59,596 nucleotides of DNA, taken from positions 1 to 59,596 of the IMG/VR virus record IMGVR_UViG_3300021962_000117; one strand, 5' to 3'. The position numbers and the translations under genes were made by a program. Numbering within the stretch: the stretch's first letter is position 1; the number at the start of each line of letters is the position of its first letter. Under the pieces are notes generated by a model. That model did no database searches. It was not told where the DNA came from and saw only the letters and a program-made list of their open reading frames with translations. Of this stretch, positions 13,907 to 21,288 are shown piece by piece. Origin of the DNA: a virus.

Positions 13907-14153
13907 GTTAGAAAAAGCACTAGAGAGTAAATTTTTCTGTCCCTCCAAATTTGCTCAAGAGATTGAGTCTCTTGTTCTATTGGATGCCAATATGAATTAT
14001 ATTGATGCGATCATTCATTTTTGTGATTTGCATTCTATTGATCTGGAGTCTGTTCCTAAGCTCATCTCTAAACCTCTTAAAGAGAAACTAAAGTACGAAG
14101 CAATGGAACTAAACTTCTTGAAGAAGACCTCCAGAGCAAAATTGCCCTTTTAA
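13896..14153 (+). CDS. gp33: Late-transcription coactivator, gp33-like
   Basis: 85 residues: KFFCPSKFAQEIESLVLLDA, NMNYIDAIIHFCDLHSID, SVPKLISKPLKEKLKYEAME. This resembles the family annotated as phage late-transcription coactivator. gp33 bridges RNA polymerase and the sliding clamp so that late (TATAAATA) promoters are activated, and the matching motifs in this window make its presence meaningful. The order 33-59-32 is the T4 order, which supports the call. The start is the ATG inside the nuclease gene's end. Confidence 0.72.
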   Translation: MENELEKALESKFFCPSKFAQEIESLVLLDANMNYIDAIIHFCDLHSIDLESVPKLISKPLKEKLKYEAMELNFLKKTSRAKLPF

Positions 14154-14214
14154 TCCATTTTTGGGCGAAAAAAATTCCGGCAAAAATTTGACCCCTGTAA
14201 GATTTTTTAAAGTG

Positions 14215-14808
14215 ATGCCAGTTGATGCCTACCGTTGTTATTTGTCTTTAAAAAATCATTTTACTAAAGACAAATATGATTATCATAAGTATTGTGGAAA
14301 GAGTCGTGCCACTGTACAATCTTTTTATAAACGTAAAGATCGTTTTTGGTTTGAAAAAATAGCCAGAAACAAATCAGATCAAGAAGTTATTGAATTCTTC
14401 TTATCAAATTTTATTTCCTGCACAGATCCAGGAAAACTTTGGATTGGAGAAATTATTCGTGAAGGTGAAAGTAGATATACGGAATGGAAGAGAAGGACGC
14501 AATCTCTTTCATATATCTTCAAAAATGAAATGGACAATATCCTTGCAAATCAAGACTTAGATTCCATATTTTCAAAGAAAAGTGGACATCCAATTATTTT
14601 GAAAAAGTATTTGGGTGGAGAGGTCTCAATAGAATCTATGGTGATCTTGGATAAAATACTTGGATACAGACAAGAATTTGATGCTAATATTCAAGATCCA
14701 GTGTGGGAAACCGTAAGTTTGAGAATAAAAAAATATTCTTCCTTCCTAAATATCGATGTATTTCGTTATAAAAAGATTTTAAAAGAAATTGTTCTTGGAG
14801 TAGCATGA
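14215..14808 (+). CDS. gp59: DNA helicase loader gp59
   Basis: About 197 residues, resembling T4 gp59 (217 residues): MPVDAYRCYLSLKNHF, YDYHKYCGKSRA, FYKRKDRFWFEKIAR, SNFISCTDPGKLWIGEI, then the C-terminal helical domain ending with a run like T4's ILNIDSQKAK (FLNIDVFRYKK). gp59 loads the replicative helicase onto gp32-coated forks. Its place between 33 and 32 matches T4. An in-frame TTG at 14161 would add 18 residues, but that stretch has a hairpin-like character, so I prefer the ATG. Confidence 0.88.
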   Translation: MPVDAYRCYLSLKNHFTKDKYDYHKYCGKSRATVQSFYKRKDRFWFEKIARNKSDQEVIEFFLSNFISCTDPGKLWIGEIIREGESRYTEWKRRTQSLSYIFKNEMDNILANQDLDSIFSKKSGHPIILKKYLGGEVSIESMVILDKILGYRQEFDANIQDPVWETVSLRIKKYSSFLNIDVFRYKKILKEIVLGVA

Positions 14809-15149
14809 GTTTTTTCGATTCCGATATTGTTAGATCAGAAATGACAGAAATTTCTGAAATGCAAGAAGAAATTTATAGAAATGTCTTTAAATTTCCTCAT
14901 ATGACTAAAGATGATAAATTGTCACATGTCGATCTGCTTGATCGACTTCTAGACAAGCAAAAAGTTCTCTATGCTCGTCTTAGTTTTTCTGACGATCCAG
15001 AAGCAATTGAAATGAAAAATCAAATTGTCGAATCTGCCAAAATGATGGGAGCGCCCGCTGACGTTGATATGAACGCAGTGTTTACTAATATGTCTAATAT
15101 GTTGGCGAGCATGAGAAAACAGATTGACATAACAGGTTCAGACCTGTAG
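14805..15149 (+). CDS. DUF1825-like protein
   Basis: 114 residues: MSFFDSDIVRSEMTEISEMQ, KDDKLSHVDLLDRLLDKQKV, then SDDPEAIEMKNQIVESAKMM. The start and the central heptad-rich helices resemble DUF1825, a family of cyanobacterial proteins of unknown function. It overlaps gp59 by ATGA and precedes gp32, so it belongs to the replication unit. A 6-bp hairpin (ACAGGT/ACCTGT) covers its last codons. Confidence 0.75.
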   Translation: MSFFDSDIVRSEMTEISEMQEEIYRNVFKFPHMTKDDKLSHVDLLDRLLDKQKVLYARLSFSDDPEAIEMKNQIVESAKMMGAPADVDMNAVFTNMSNMLASMRKQIDITGSDL

Positions 15150-15198
15150 AATAACGAAGTACACACAAGCCAAATCCGTACAAATCCGAGGTAATCCG
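15132..15198 (+). promoter_or_regulatory. Putative gp32 translational operator (hairpin plus AATCCG repeats)
   Basis: A hairpin (15132-15147, loop TCAG) is followed by an A-rich leader with AATCCG at 15173, 15183 and 15193, a strict 10-base period, the last copy just before the gp32 ATG and around the GAGGTAA ribosome site. T4 gp32 represses its own translation by binding an unstructured leader nucleated by an upstream RNA fold; this layout is analogous. Inference from layout only. Confidence 0.45.
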
Positions 15199-15199
15199 A

Positions 15200-16135
15200 A
15201 TGTCTTTCGCAAATCTGAAAAAGCAATCTTCTCTTGGTTCTTTGACTGCCAAGTTGGTTAAAGAAGTTGAGAAGATGAATACTACTTCTGGCGGTGCAGA
15301 TGAACGTCTCTGGAAACCAGAGATGGACAAAGCTGGTAACGGTTATGCTGTTATCCGTTTCCTGCCTGCTCCTGAAGGCGAAGACCTCCCCTGGGCAAAA
15401 ATGTATTCTCATGCATTTCAAGGTCCTGGAGGTTGGTATATTGAAAACTCTCTGACTACTGTTGGTCAGAAAGATCCTGTTTCTGAGCACAACCGTGAAC
15501 TCTGGAACAGTGGAAGCGATGCTGATAAAGACACTGTTCGTAAACAGAAGCGCAAGCTTTCTTACTATGCAAACATTTATGTTGTTCAGGACAAAGCAAA
15601 TCCCGATAATGAGGGTAAAGTTTTCCTGTATAAGTTCGGCAAGAAGATCTTTGATAAGATCATGGAAGCAATGCAACCTGAGTTTGAAGATGAAACTCCA
15701 ATCAATCCTTTTGACTTTTGGCAAGGTGCTAACTTCAAACTGAAGTTGAAGAAAGTTCAAGGTTATTGGAATTATGATAACTCTGAATTTGATGCAGTAT
15801 CTCCACTCCTGGACGATGATGATGCACTGGAAGCATTGTGGAAGAAGCAGTATTCTCTGACTGCTCTGACTGCTCCTGATCAGTTCAAATCATATGAGCA
15901 ACTTGAGAATCGTCTTCAGATGGTTCTTGGACAGAAGAGTTCTTCTGTTTCTCGTTACGACGAAGAGACTGATGATGAGGACAATGATCGTGGGTCCTAC
16001 GCTCCCGATTTCTCTTCACGTTCTCAGAAGTCTGAACTGCCAGATGATCTGAGCGAACAACTCAACAACCTTTCATCTTCTAGTGAAGATGAAGATGATG
16101 CTCTGAGTTACTTCCAAAAACTTGCTGATGCTTGA
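15200..16135 (+). CDS. gp32: Single-stranded DNA-binding protein gp32
   Basis: 311 residues, the phage single-strand binding protein that coats replication and recombination intermediates. The basic N-terminus (MSFANLKKQSSLGSLTAKLV) serves cooperative binding. The core contains FLPAPEGEDLPWAKMYSHAFQ and the acidic C-terminus ends in DALSYFQKLADA, which recruits partner proteins. The T4 zinc-binding Cys residues are absent: the region after SHAFQGPGGWYIENS has none. This fits what I recall of cyanophage gp32. GAGGTAA precedes the start. Confidence 0.95.
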   Translation: MSFANLKKQSSLGSLTAKLVKEVEKMNTTSGGADERLWKPEMDKAGNGYAVIRFLPAPEGEDLPWAKMYSHAFQGPGGWYIENSLTTVGQKDPVSEHNRELWNSGSDADKDTVRKQKRKLSYYANIYVVQDKANPDNEGKVFLYKFGKKIFDKIMEAMQPEFEDETPINPFDFWQGANFKLKLKKVQGYWNYDNSEFDAVSPLLDDDDALEALWKKQYSLTALTAPDQFKSYEQLENRLQMVLGQKSSSVSRYDEETDDEDNDRGSYAPDFSSRSQKSELPDDLSEQLNNLSSSSEDEDDALSYFQKLADA

Positions 16136-16807
16136 TTATTGATATAATCTAATATTATCTGCTGATTTTAAGGTACTGCTCTGATATTGAGTAGTACCTT
16201 TTTTATATGGTAAAATAGATTCTATATCATCAAGAGCTACCCTGAGATATTCTGGTTTTAGAATGTATATCTCTCTTTTTTTATTGTTGATATTATCTTC
16301 ATATTCGTAATTTGTAACTTCTTTTGCACAATCAGTTACAGTAACGTAACTTTGAAGGCGAATGTCCCAGAAAGAAATGCTATGATTGCTTTCTACCCTT
16401 AACCCAGATCTAAGAACTATTCCACCAATACTATTTTTAACTTCTTTTGATTCGTAATGGTGAGCCGAACCTATATTTTCATATGATCCATATTTTTCTA
16501 ATAAATAACGATCAAATTCATTTTGGGATAATGGCCATTCTGATTGAATGTTTAAAATATTATTAGATAGAAGAACAATCCAATCTAAATTAGAATCGTC
16601 GTAAAACTTATATGCTACATTATCAGGTCTTTCGTTTCCAAGAATAATATAAGTTTCAAAGAAAGCCGAGTTTCCTATAATATCTGGTCTCAATTTTGCT
16701 CTTCTAAAGAAGTTTTTTACGTTAATATATTCTGATACGTTTTTGGTATCAGAAAGTCTATTGACATAAGAAAAATCGGGAAGATTTCTAAAATAGGTCT
16801 TTGGCAT
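16136..16807 (-). CDS. gp53: Baseplate wedge subunit gp53
   Basis: 223 residues: KTYFRNLPDFSYVNRLSD, VKNFFRRAKLRPDI, NERPDNVAYKFYDDSNLDWI, NIQSEWPLSQNEFDRYL. This is the gp53 family, a structural wedge protein of the T4-like baseplate. Its stop codon abuts the gp32 stop with no bases between, and its last codons also encode the gp32 terminator hairpin. The start is two bases from the gp48 stop. Confidence 0.92.
   Translation of the reverse strand: MPKTYFRNLPDFSYVNRLSDTKNVSEYINVKNFFRRAKLRPDIIGNSAFFETYIILGNERPDNVAYKFYDDSNLDWIVLLSNNILNIQSEWPLSQNEFDRYLLEKYGSYENIGSAHHYESKEVKNSIGGIVLRSGLRVESNHSISFWDIRLQSYVTVTDCAKEVTNYEYEDNINNKKREIYILKPEYLRVALDDIESILPYKKGTTQYQSSTLKSADNIRLYQ
16170..16204 (+). terminator. 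gp32 terminator embedded in gp53 coding sequence
   Basis: AAGGTACT / AGTACCTT forms an 8-bp stem around a 15-base loop, followed by T. It acts on + strand transcripts leaving gp32 but lies entirely in the 3' coding end of the convergent gp53. Confidence 0.8.
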
Positions 16808-16809
16808 TT

Positions 16810-18186
16810 TTAATATCCGATTGGATGTGCGTTCTTTTCATCATAATCATCAAAGTATATAGGTTCTAACTCACTGAAGTCTAATTTCATTTCATATGCG
16901 GTTAAATTTCCATCTGAGTGTGATGAGTATGTTCCATCAGGTATATAATTAATTGAACATTGGACCAAAGCACATTCTTTAATTCTGTTCATTCCAGGGT
17001 GCAATTCATTTTTGCTCACATATCTAACAGTAAAAGTATTTGGCGATTGTAAGAACAATCCTGTTTTTGTTCTTTTTGCTGCCATTCCTTTTTTGAAAAA
17101 GAAAATAATTTTTTTGATGGTTTCGGCTTCTGTTTTATTTCTAGCAGACATTCTAAATGTAAAAGTGAACGTTCTTAAAGATGGTCCATTGAACAAAAGT
17201 TCTAAGTTTGGATTTATAATAGATCCTGTCGTTCTTGATAAGATTGCATTTTTATCTGTTTTGGTCGCCGCTGATGAAAAGATCGATGCAATTGCTTTTT
17301 GAACATCTGATCTTCCTTCTGCACTCCCTAAAGCTTCCTCTGCTTTTTTTCCTATGTCTCCAATTGCTTCTCCAGGATTTCTTAAACCTTTTAAAAATAT
17401 ATCCGCTTGTGCTGCTTTTATTGGGTCCATTTCATTTTCCTGCCAATTGACTCGGTTCAAATCTGCAGCCGCACTTTGAATTGGCAGAATTACTGTTCCT
17501 TTGCTTTCGGCGGTATATGGGTCTCTTCTATCATCAAATCCGCTGAGACCACCGATACCTGAAACTTTATCTTTTAATTTTCTTGGAGAATATTCGATCA
17601 TTCTAAATTCCAAATGATCTTGCTTATCACTTATGTTTAGTGGATATTTTAAAGGTACTGCTCCAGCACCAGGCAATCCATAATTATCTCCTACACTTGC
17701 GGATGGAGCAAAAAAATCATTATTCTCTATATCAATAGATCCGCCATTTTGGTTTTCTGAATATTCTCCTTCTCCTGTCAATTCTTTTTGCAATTCTGGA
17801 TTTGCAAATTCTCCCCCAGCTTTATCTGCTGTTTGTTTTATAGCACTCTTTACTGATTGCTTAAACGCTTGATTATTTTTGTCATTTCCGTTTAATGATA
17901 ATTGAAATTTTTCCGACAATACTGCATTAGTATCTCCAGCTTTAACAGCCTTGCCATCCTTATCATAAAATTGCCATTTATTACCACCGTCTATACTTGT
18001 AGCAAGAACTTCATCTCCAAATAGTCCAGTAAAAAGACCACCACGTTTGACTAGGGTGTGTTTCAATGATCCTGGTACTATTACTCCACTATCATCAACA
18101 TCATACTGTACTTTAGCAGCATACTCTATAACATCACTACCAACTTTTGCTTTTGCAGGATCGCTTGTTAATTCTTTCTTCGCCAC
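16810..18186 (-). CDS. gp48: Baseplate tail-tube-associated protein gp48
   Basis: 458 residues. The central and C-terminal parts (KGTVILPIQSAAADLNRVNW, NLELLFNGPSLRTFTFTF, IIFFFKKGMAAKRTKTGLFL, SINYIPDGTYSSHSDG) are typical of the T4-like gp48 group, which sits on the central hub where the tail tube starts, together with gp54. The first 200 residues are more variable. Part of the only minus-strand structural operon here (gp4, small protein, gp48, gp53). Confidence 0.88.
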   Translation of the reverse strand: MAKKELTSDPAKAKVGSDVIEYAAKVQYDVDDSGVIVPGSLKHTLVKRGGLFTGLFGDEVLATSIDGGNKWQFYDKDGKAVKAGDTNAVLSEKFQLSLNGNDKNNQAFKQSVKSAIKQTADKAGGEFANPELQKELTGEGEYSENQNGGSIDIENNDFFAPSASVGDNYGLPGAGAVPLKYPLNISDKQDHLEFRMIEYSPRKLKDKVSGIGGLSGFDDRRDPYTAESKGTVILPIQSAAADLNRVNWQENEMDPIKAAQADIFLKGLRNPGEAIGDIGKKAEEALGSAEGRSDVQKAIASIFSSAATKTDKNAILSRTTGSIINPNLELLFNGPSLRTFTFTFRMSARNKTEAETIKKIIFFFKKGMAAKRTKTGLFLQSPNTFTVRYVSKNELHPGMNRIKECALVQCSINYIPDGTYSSHSDGNLTAYEMKLDFSELEPIYFDDYDEKNAHPIGY

Positions 18187-18205
18187 TTTTTAGAAATTAA
18201 CTTGT

Positions 18206-18553
18206 TTACTTATTTAGACGGAACTTGCCATACTGAACTGAGACCAAATCATCTAGTTCATCGTAATTTACAACATGCAGTTTTCCAATCACTTCTTCCC
18301 ATGTATATTGTCTCATTTGTCTCCAATGATAATTCAAACCTCTGAATCCCCAATTAAATAATTCCGTACATGCAATCAACGGAAATTCGTCATATTCAAT
18401 ATTAGGGGTTTTTGGTTGATATACGAATGTATAATAATTTCCTGGCTCTGGATATAAAACTTCTATATTTAAAGTTGCGATGATCATTTCCATCTGATCA
18501 TCTTGATTTTGTGATGCGTTTAACTCTTGTATTATGGGTTCGATGCGATTCAT
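18206..18553 (-). CDS. Conserved cyanophage structural-operon protein, unknown
   Basis: 115 residues: MNRIEPIIQELNASQNQDDQ, LYPEPGNYYTFVYQPKTP, YDEFPLIACTELFNWGFRGL, YTWEEVIGKLHVV. It is a small soluble alpha/beta protein. Proteins of this type lie between gp48 and gp4 in cyanomyoviruses as far as I recall, so it is probably a virion or assembly protein. It abuts gp4. Confidence 0.75.
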   Translation of the reverse strand: MNRIEPIIQELNASQNQDDQMEMIIATLNIEVLYPEPGNYYTFVYQPKTPNIEYDEFPLIACTELFNWGFRGLNYHWRQMRQYTWEEVIGKLHVVNYDELDDLVSVQYGKFRLNK

Positions 18554-18993
18554 TAGACACCTAGATCGTCTTCTGTTACTATTTTAAATTCTATTCGTCT
18601 ATCAGCACAAAACTCTTTAGCAGCTTTCCATTTTGCCTGATTCACCGCATAAGTTTTTGCTTCAAAAATATAAGACTCAGTAATTCTTGACCTTTGTTTT
18701 GGGGGGATTGTTTGTTTCTTTGGTTTTACTTCAATCACGTATGTTCTTGTTTTTCCACTAGATTCTTTTACCTTGATCAAAAAATCTGGATAGTATCTAT
18801 GGATTTTATTGTCAATCGGAGACCTATATGGAATCCAAAACTCTTCACTCCCCCATTCTAAAATATTTTCATTTAGATCGCACCAAGAACAAAATTTTCT
18901 TTCCCAATTACTTCTGCATATTATATTATTTGGGTTGCCCTTGTATTTTTTGGGATAGGATGGAACGTATATGCTTTTCTTGCTATTCCCCAT
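18553..18993 (-). CDS. gp4: Head completion protein gp4
   Basis: 146 residues matching the T4 gp4 pattern: YPKKYKGNPNNIICRSNWER, WGSEEFWIPYRSP, HRYYPDFLIKVKE, YVIEVKPKKQT. The E-D-ExK arrangement is that of a restriction-endonuclease-like fold. gp4 acts late in head completion before tail joining. It begins the leftward operon, 30 bases from a late-promoter motif on the minus strand. Confidence 0.92.
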   Translation of the reverse strand: MGNSKKSIYVPSYPKKYKGNPNNIICRSNWERKFCSWCDLNENILEWGSEEFWIPYRSPIDNKIHRYYPDFLIKVKESSGKTRTYVIEVKPKKQTIPPKQRSRITESYIFEAKTYAVNQAKWKAAKEFCADRRIEFKIVTEDDLGV

Positions 18994-19024
18994 AGGTCTT
19001 ATACATAATATATACGTAAAAATC

Positions 19025-19032
19025 TATTTATA
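19025..19032 (-). promoter_or_regulatory. T4-type late promoter for the gp4-gp53 operon
   Basis: Read on the minus strand this is an exact TATAAATA, about 30 bases before the gp4 start. It touches the start of the divergent gp54 gene. Confidence 0.7.
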
Positions 19033-19033
19033 A

Positions 19034-19972
19034 ATGCCCGCTAAATCGGTAGAACAAATTACTAAAGCTATCTTAAACACCGCACAGACATCTCATTATA
19101 ATGTTTATATTGGGTTGCCTGCAAAAACTGAAGGTAGCGAAGAAATTACGTTGAATGAATATTTGAAAAATAATGGAATAATATGGGGTTCAGTGCAAGA
19201 AAATATTCAATTAGCTTGCAATGAAGCATCTCTTCCTGGTTCATCATTCGCCACTCATGAACTTAATAGTGATTATACTGGCGTGACTGAAAGACATGTT
19301 TATCGAAGAAATTATGATGGAAATATTGATCTAACTTTTTATGTCGTCGCTGATATTCAATCTCCATATTCGGTGATTAGATTATTTGAATCTTGGATGA
19401 GATATATTGGAAATGAAAGCACGGAAGGAGATAACAGCACTAGAAATAGAAATCATTTCTATGCAGCAAAGTACCCAGATGATTACTATGGCACTTTAAG
19501 AGTCAATAAGTTTGAAAGAAATTATAAGACCAACTTGACTTACGAATTTATAGGCGCATATCCTACCAGCATAGCATCTATGCCATTATCTTATGAATCT
19601 CCAAATGTATTAAAATGCTCGGTAACCTTTAGCTATATCCGCTATAACATCAATCAAGTTCCTGGAGAAAAAACTGCAAAATCAGCTCCAGAAAAACCAA
19701 ATCTTACAGCAGGAATTCAAGATTTATCATACAGTAATGGTGCTGCTCTGGATCTTTGGACCGCTGAAAATGGAAAACTTGTTTCTGAATGGGGACAACC
19801 ATATCAAAAAGAAATAGTAGATCTTTTCCAAAATCCTCAATATAATACAAATGGGTTATCTGGACTGAGTGCAAGTGGATTGAATTCTCAACAGACTCTA
19901 GATGAATTGTATGAAGCAGGACGTTCTGGTAGAATAAAGAGTGCTTCTGAGTTTATAGGACCTCTTCAATAG
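19034..19972 (+). CDS. gp54: Baseplate tail-tube initiator gp54
   Basis: 312 residues (T4 gp54 has 320): SHYNVYIGLPAKTEG, ACNEASLPGSSFATHEL, RRNYDGNIDLTFYVV, SVIRLFESWMRYIG. This is the gp54/tail-tube fold, on which tube polymerisation starts. Divergent from gp4. Its C-terminus (after about residue 215) is a less conserved extension. A strong bidirectional terminator follows. Confidence 0.88.
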   Translation: MPAKSVEQITKAILNTAQTSHYNVYIGLPAKTEGSEEITLNEYLKNNGIIWGSVQENIQLACNEASLPGSSFATHELNSDYTGVTERHVYRRNYDGNIDLTFYVVADIQSPYSVIRLFESWMRYIGNESTEGDNSTRNRNHFYAAKYPDDYYGTLRVNKFERNYKTNLTYEFIGAYPTSIASMPLSYESPNVLKCSVTFSYIRYNINQVPGEKTAKSAPEKPNLTAGIQDLSYSNGAALDLWTAENGKLVSEWGQPYQKEIVDLFQNPQYNTNGLSGLSASGLNSQQTLDELYEAGRSGRIKSASEFIGPLQ

Positions 19973-19982
19973 CAACCATTAA

Positions 19983-20009
19983 AAAAGAGGGTCTTAATGA
20001 CCCTCTTTT
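19983..20009. terminator. Bidirectional rho-independent terminator
   Basis: Perfect 11-bp stem AAAAGAGGGTC / GACCCTCTTTT with loop TTAAT, flanked by A on one side and T on the other, between the convergent gp54 gene and the minus-strand gene at 20013. Confidence 0.95.
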
Positions 20010-20012
20010 AGT

Positions 20013-20258
20013 TTATGCTTTTTCTTTTTTAGAAGACTTAGAAGAAAGACCGTTAACTGCTGAAATCACAAGCATGTTTGAAAGGAGATACCACACTCCT
20101 TCAAATCCAACATTAATTCGATGCCTCATCTCTGCATGTTCGCTTTTAGCGGCAACCGCTTGCTCCAAAGCAAGATTATCATAGATAGCCCATGCTCCAA
20201 AATAAGCAGAGAAAGTAAGACCTTGGAGAAGAACGAGAAAGAAGAAAAGTTTTTTCAT
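20013..20258 (-). CDS. Small membrane protein, cyanophage-conserved type
   Basis: 81 residues with an N-terminal hydrophobic helix (LFFFLVLLQGLTFSAYFGAW), a charged middle and a second hydrophobic segment (VWYLLSNMLVISAV), ending in a Ser/Lys-rich tail. It could be an exported or two-pass inner-membrane protein. It is a lone minus-strand gene with its own likely promoter (TATAAT complement at 20281). It has GGAGTAAAG upstream. Function unknown. Confidence 0.75.
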   Translation of the reverse strand: MKKLFFFLVLLQGLTFSAYFGAWAIYDNLALEQAVAAKSEHAEMRHRINVGFEGVWYLLSNMLVISAVNGLSSKSSKKEKA

Positions 20259-20280
20259 TGCGGATTTGCTTTACTCCATA

Positions 20281-20286
20281 ATTATA
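20281..20286 (-). promoter_or_regulatory. Probable -10 box for the small membrane protein gene
   Basis: Minus-strand TATAAT, giving a start about 16 bases before the ATG. The -35 (TGGCGC at 17 bases) is poor, so it may rely on other factors. Confidence 0.45.
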
Positions 20287-20341
20287 GTCGGTAATCTCCC
20301 GATGCGCCAGGTCAGTGGACACTTTCCTCTTCTGGCACTAG

Positions 20342-20349
20342 CATAAATA
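20342..20349 (+). promoter_or_regulatory. Late-promoter-like motif CATAAATA before gp26
   Basis: CATAAATA, 28 bases before the chosen gp26 ATG and first in a long run of tail genes. An imperfect hairpin (GCCAG 20306 / CTGGC 20332) lies just upstream. Confidence 0.55.
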
Positions 20350-20377
20350 ACTTCACTGAGACATGTTATTGGACATT

Positions 20378-21097
20378 ATGCCTTTACCAAAAATTGCAAC
20401 TCCGACATATGAACTTGAATTGCCTTCCACTGGAGAAACTATTCAGTTTAGACCTTTTCTAGTGAAAGAGGAAAAACTCCTTGTTATTGCTATGGAGAGT
20501 GAAGACAATAAACAAATTACAAATGCTCTTAAAAGCGTGATTAAAAATTGTATTCATACAAAAGGAATCAAAGTAGAAACTCTTCCAACATTTGATATAG
20601 AATATTTGTTCCTTAATATTCGTGGAAAGTCTGTTGGTGAAGAAGTTGAAGTAAACATTATCTGTCCTGATGATGGAGAAACTGAAGTTCTGACCAAAAT
20701 TAGTTTGGAAGATATTAAAGTCCAAAAATCAGATGATCATACAAATAAAATAAAGATTAGTGATGATCTGATGATGGAAATGAAATATCCTTCTTTGGAT
20801 CAATTCATTCAAAACAACTTTGATCCAGGCAATAAAAATGTTATGGAACAATCATTTGAAATGATTAGTTCATGTATAGATAAAATTTATTCTGAAGATG
20901 ATGTTTGGGCTGCAGGTGATTGCACAAAGAAAGAAATTTCAGATTTCCTTGACTCTATGAATTCATCACAATTCAAGAGTGTTGAAAGATTCTTTGAAAC
21001 CATGCCTAAACTTTCTCATACATTAAAGGTATTCAACCCTGTAACTAAAGTTGAAAGTGAAGTCACTCTTGAGGGATTAGCAAGTTTTTTCGGATAG
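20378..21097 (+). CDS. gp26: Baseplate hub subunit gp26 / likely tail assembly chaperone
   Basis: 239 residues: MPLPKIATPTYELELPSTGE, FRPFLVKEEKLLVIAMES, then domains with CPDDGETE and a helical C-terminus. This is the T4-like gp26 family. I start at MPLPKIATP; an ATG five codons upstream is also possible. The last codons contain T TTT TTC followed by GGA TAG, so a -1 slip would bypass the stop and continue into the next ORF. Its position directly before the tape-measure genes fits a tail assembly chaperone role. Confidence 0.88.
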   Translation: MPLPKIATPTYELELPSTGETIQFRPFLVKEEKLLVIAMESEDNKQITNALKSVIKNCIHTKGIKVETLPTFDIEYLFLNIRGKSVGEEVEVNIICPDDGETEVLTKISLEDIKVQKSDDHTNKIKISDDLMMEMKYPSLDQFIQNNFDPGNKNVMEQSFEMISSCIDKIYSEDDVWAAGDCTKKEISDFLDSMNSSQFKSVERFFETMPKLSHTLKVFNPVTKVESEVTLEGLASFFG

Positions 21098-21115
21098 GTA
21101 TGGTTCATATGAACC
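21085..21115 (+). other. Candidate -1 ribosomal frameshift signal
   Basis: The heptamer T TTT TTC (21085-21091) is in the right phase with gp26 codons. The zero-frame stop follows after one more codon. Ten bases downstream, GGTTC-ATAT-GAACC (21102-21115) is a perfect palindrome that can form a stem. In the -1 frame the reading runs without a stop into the ATG at 21100 and through the gp51-like ORF. Confidence 0.7.
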
Positions 21116-21288
21116 TAACTGCATACTTTAAACTTAACTTTTCTCTCATGCAGTATCATAAATATTCACTAACGGAAATTGAAAATATGATTCCGTGGGA
21201 AAGAGATGTTTATGTCGCTCTCCTCCAACAGCATGTAGAAGAAGAAAATCTTAAAGCAGAGCAGCAGCAAACAAATGCCCGTTTCTAG
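21100..21288 (+). CDS. gp51: gp51-like hub assembly protein / chaperone extension
   Basis: 62 residues if started at 21100 (or 59 from MNLTAYF at 21109): FKLNFSLMQYHKYSLTEIEN, MIPWERDVYVALLQQHVEEE. The pattern Y-H-x-x-S-L-x-E-I-E-x-M resembles the short extension domain of tail assembly chaperones, as well as proteins labelled gp51 in cyanophages. It is three bases beyond the gp26 stop, in the -1 frame, with a frameshift signal upstream, so it may be made both alone and fused to gp26. It overlaps the tape-measure gene by 14 bases. Confidence 0.72.
   Translation: MVHMNLTAYFKLNFSLMQYHKYSLTEIENMIPWERDVYVALLQQHVEEENLKAEQQQTNARF

Noticed and set aside
14161-14214. TTG start for gp59 adding 18 residues
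   Set aside because: The extra stretch is a hairpin-like A/T-rich sequence with no ribosome site, and the ATG at 14215 gives the expected family start.
15020-15760. 246-codon minus-strand ORF opposite gp32
   Set aside because: Antisense to gp32, whose family motifs are clear; composition is that of a shadow frame.
16136-20258. The minus-strand segment as a recent inversion or insertion
   Set aside because: gp4, gp48 and gp53 in opposite orientation to gp54 have their own late promoter and clean junctions, and no repeats flank the segment.
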